From positions 1-6,425 of the forward strand of contig RGYP01000106.1 in assembly GCA_010031985.1 (NCBI GenBank): a DNA stretch of 6,425 bases. The letters are read 5' to 3'. The position numbers and the translations under genes are program-made. Below the pieces are notes generated by a model, which searched no databases, was not told the origin of the DNA, and saw only the letters and a program-made list of their open reading frames with translations. Of the stretch, positions 5,801 through 6,425 are shown in pieces. The DNA comes from Gammaproteobacteria bacterium (GTDB lineage Bacteria; Pseudomonadota; Gammaproteobacteria; Steroidobacterales; Steroidobacteraceae). Positions within the stretch are counted from its first letter, which is position 1, and each line of letters begins with the position of its first letter.

Positions 5801-6425
5801 ATGAGTTCCACCTTGCAGCCCTTCGTCAGCGGTGATCTGTTCGTCGCCGCCACGTTACTCGATAACCCGCAGGACGATCACGCCGGTCGTGGTCGCATTC
5901 TGCAGTTCGGTGCGGACCTCAAGCCCAAGGGCGAAATGTTCCTGAGCGATACCACGCATCTCGTCGGCGGACTCAAGTTCGATCCGCAGGGAGTGCTCTG
6001 GGCCTTCGATAGTCAGGAGTTCGTGGTGCTCAACATTCACCGCGACGGCAGGGTGCAGCGTCGCAAGGAGTTTCCGGCGCGCGCTTTTTCGCACGTCAAC
6101 TTTGCGGCGGATGGCACGCTGCTCTTCGGTGAGCACGTGGTCGGCGATTCGATTCGGCCCGAGGTGCAAGCGCGCATGCATACCCGCATTCCTTTCATGC
6201 CGGGTGCCGAGCGTTTCGGTGACGGTCACGTGTTTCGCTGTGCCAACGACGGTCGCCTGATCAAAGAATACGGCACGGCGACCCACGGCGGCATGGGCGG
6301 CTTTCTCGGCGTGACCATGTCCGCGCTCGCGCCCGACGGCAATACGCTCATCTACTGTTCGGAAACCGGGCCGCGACTGATGCGTTACGATCTCGTCAAC
6401 GATCGGCAGCTGCCCGACCTGCAAT
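5801..6425 (+). CDS. Predicted beta-propeller protein (SMP-30/NHL-like), 3' end outside window
   Basis: The first 208 codons of a gene that runs off the right edge without a stop. The translation begins MSSTLQPFVSGDLFVAATLL and shows the strand-rich, Asp-Gly-turn pattern of a beta-propeller: GLKFDPQGVLWAFD (57-70) followed by VLNIHRDGRV (76-85), HVNFAADGTLLFGE (98-111), HVFRCANDGRLIKEYG (143-158), and SALAPDGNTLIYCSETG (174-190) followed by LMRYDLVN (193-200). Such repeats of about 40 residues occur in SMP-30/gluconolactonase-like, strictosidine-synthase-like and NHL proteins; I cannot tell which. Many of these are lactonases or metal-dependent hydrolases. No signal peptide is evident. GAGG at 5789-5792 lies 8 nt before the ATG, and the gene starts 3 nt after the SDR-B stop, so the two are probably translated from one message and may act on the same substrate (inference). 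Confidence 0.8.
   Translation, partial: MSSTLQPFVSGDLFVAATLLDNPQDDHAGRGRILQFGADLKPKGEMFLSDTTHLVGGLKFDPQGVLWAFDSQEFVVLNIHRDGRVQRRKEFPARAFSHVNFAADGTLLFGEHVVGDSIRPEVQARMHTRIPFMPGAERFGDGHVFRCANDGRLIKEYGTATHGGMGGFLGVTMSALAPDGNTLIYCSETGPRLMRYDLVNDRQLPDLQ

Noticed and set aside
5855..6424. 189-codon open frame on the minus strand at the right edge
   Set aside because: It is antisense to the beta-propeller gene, which has a ribosome binding site and repeat pattern. The minus frame has neither.

Overview
The window looks like chromosomal DNA from a GC-rich Gram-negative bacterium, most likely a proteobacterium. The signs are the high GC content by eye, a family-5 solute-binding protein, a lipobox-type secretion signal on a gamma-glutamyltransferase, and tight gene packing with strong GGAG/GGGGG ribosome binding sites. 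No rRNA, tRNA, CRISPR array, transposase or phage gene is visible. I cannot place it below phylum level.

Left block (1-3992, all + strand). It starts with the C-terminal half of an ABC-transporter solute-binding protein of the OppA/DppA/GsiB family. A Cys-type glutathione peroxidase (866-1345) follows. A gamma-glutamyltransferase with a lipoprotein-type signal comes next (true start 1345, overlapping the previous stop as TGATG), and then a polytopic membrane protein of unknown function (3105-3992). The gaps are 54 bp, a 1-bp overlap and 17 bp, so the last three genes and perhaps all four form one operon. Peroxidase and transferase both belong to glutathione/thiol metabolism, and some family-5 binding proteins carry glutathione, so a glutathione or gamma-glutamyl-peptide theme is plausible but unproven.

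Right block (3956-6425). Two paralogous short-chain dehydrogenases/reductases are transcribed divergently from a 183-bp intergenic region: SDR-A on the minus strand (3956-4777) and SDR-B on the plus strand (4961-5797). SDR-A ends convergently with the membrane protein gene and overlaps its last 37 bp. SDR-A has the active-site layout I associate with NYC1/NOL (chlorophyll b reductase)-like SDRs; SDR-B has a displaced active-site serine. A predicted beta-propeller protein starts 3 nt after SDR-B and runs off the right edge.

The strangest feature is at the left edge. Bases 1-50 are an almost perfect reverse complement of bases 238-287 (49/50), inside the solute-binding-protein gene. This fold-back coincides with loss of the gene's N-terminal half and an in-frame stop at 23-25. 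A chimeric or fold-back sequencing/assembly artefact is the leading explanation, and a real inversion junction is the alternative. A second structure worth a look is a 16-bp dyad (4943-4958) whose loop holds the presumed ribosome binding site of SDR-B. I found no clearly novel multi-gene defence or mobile system.
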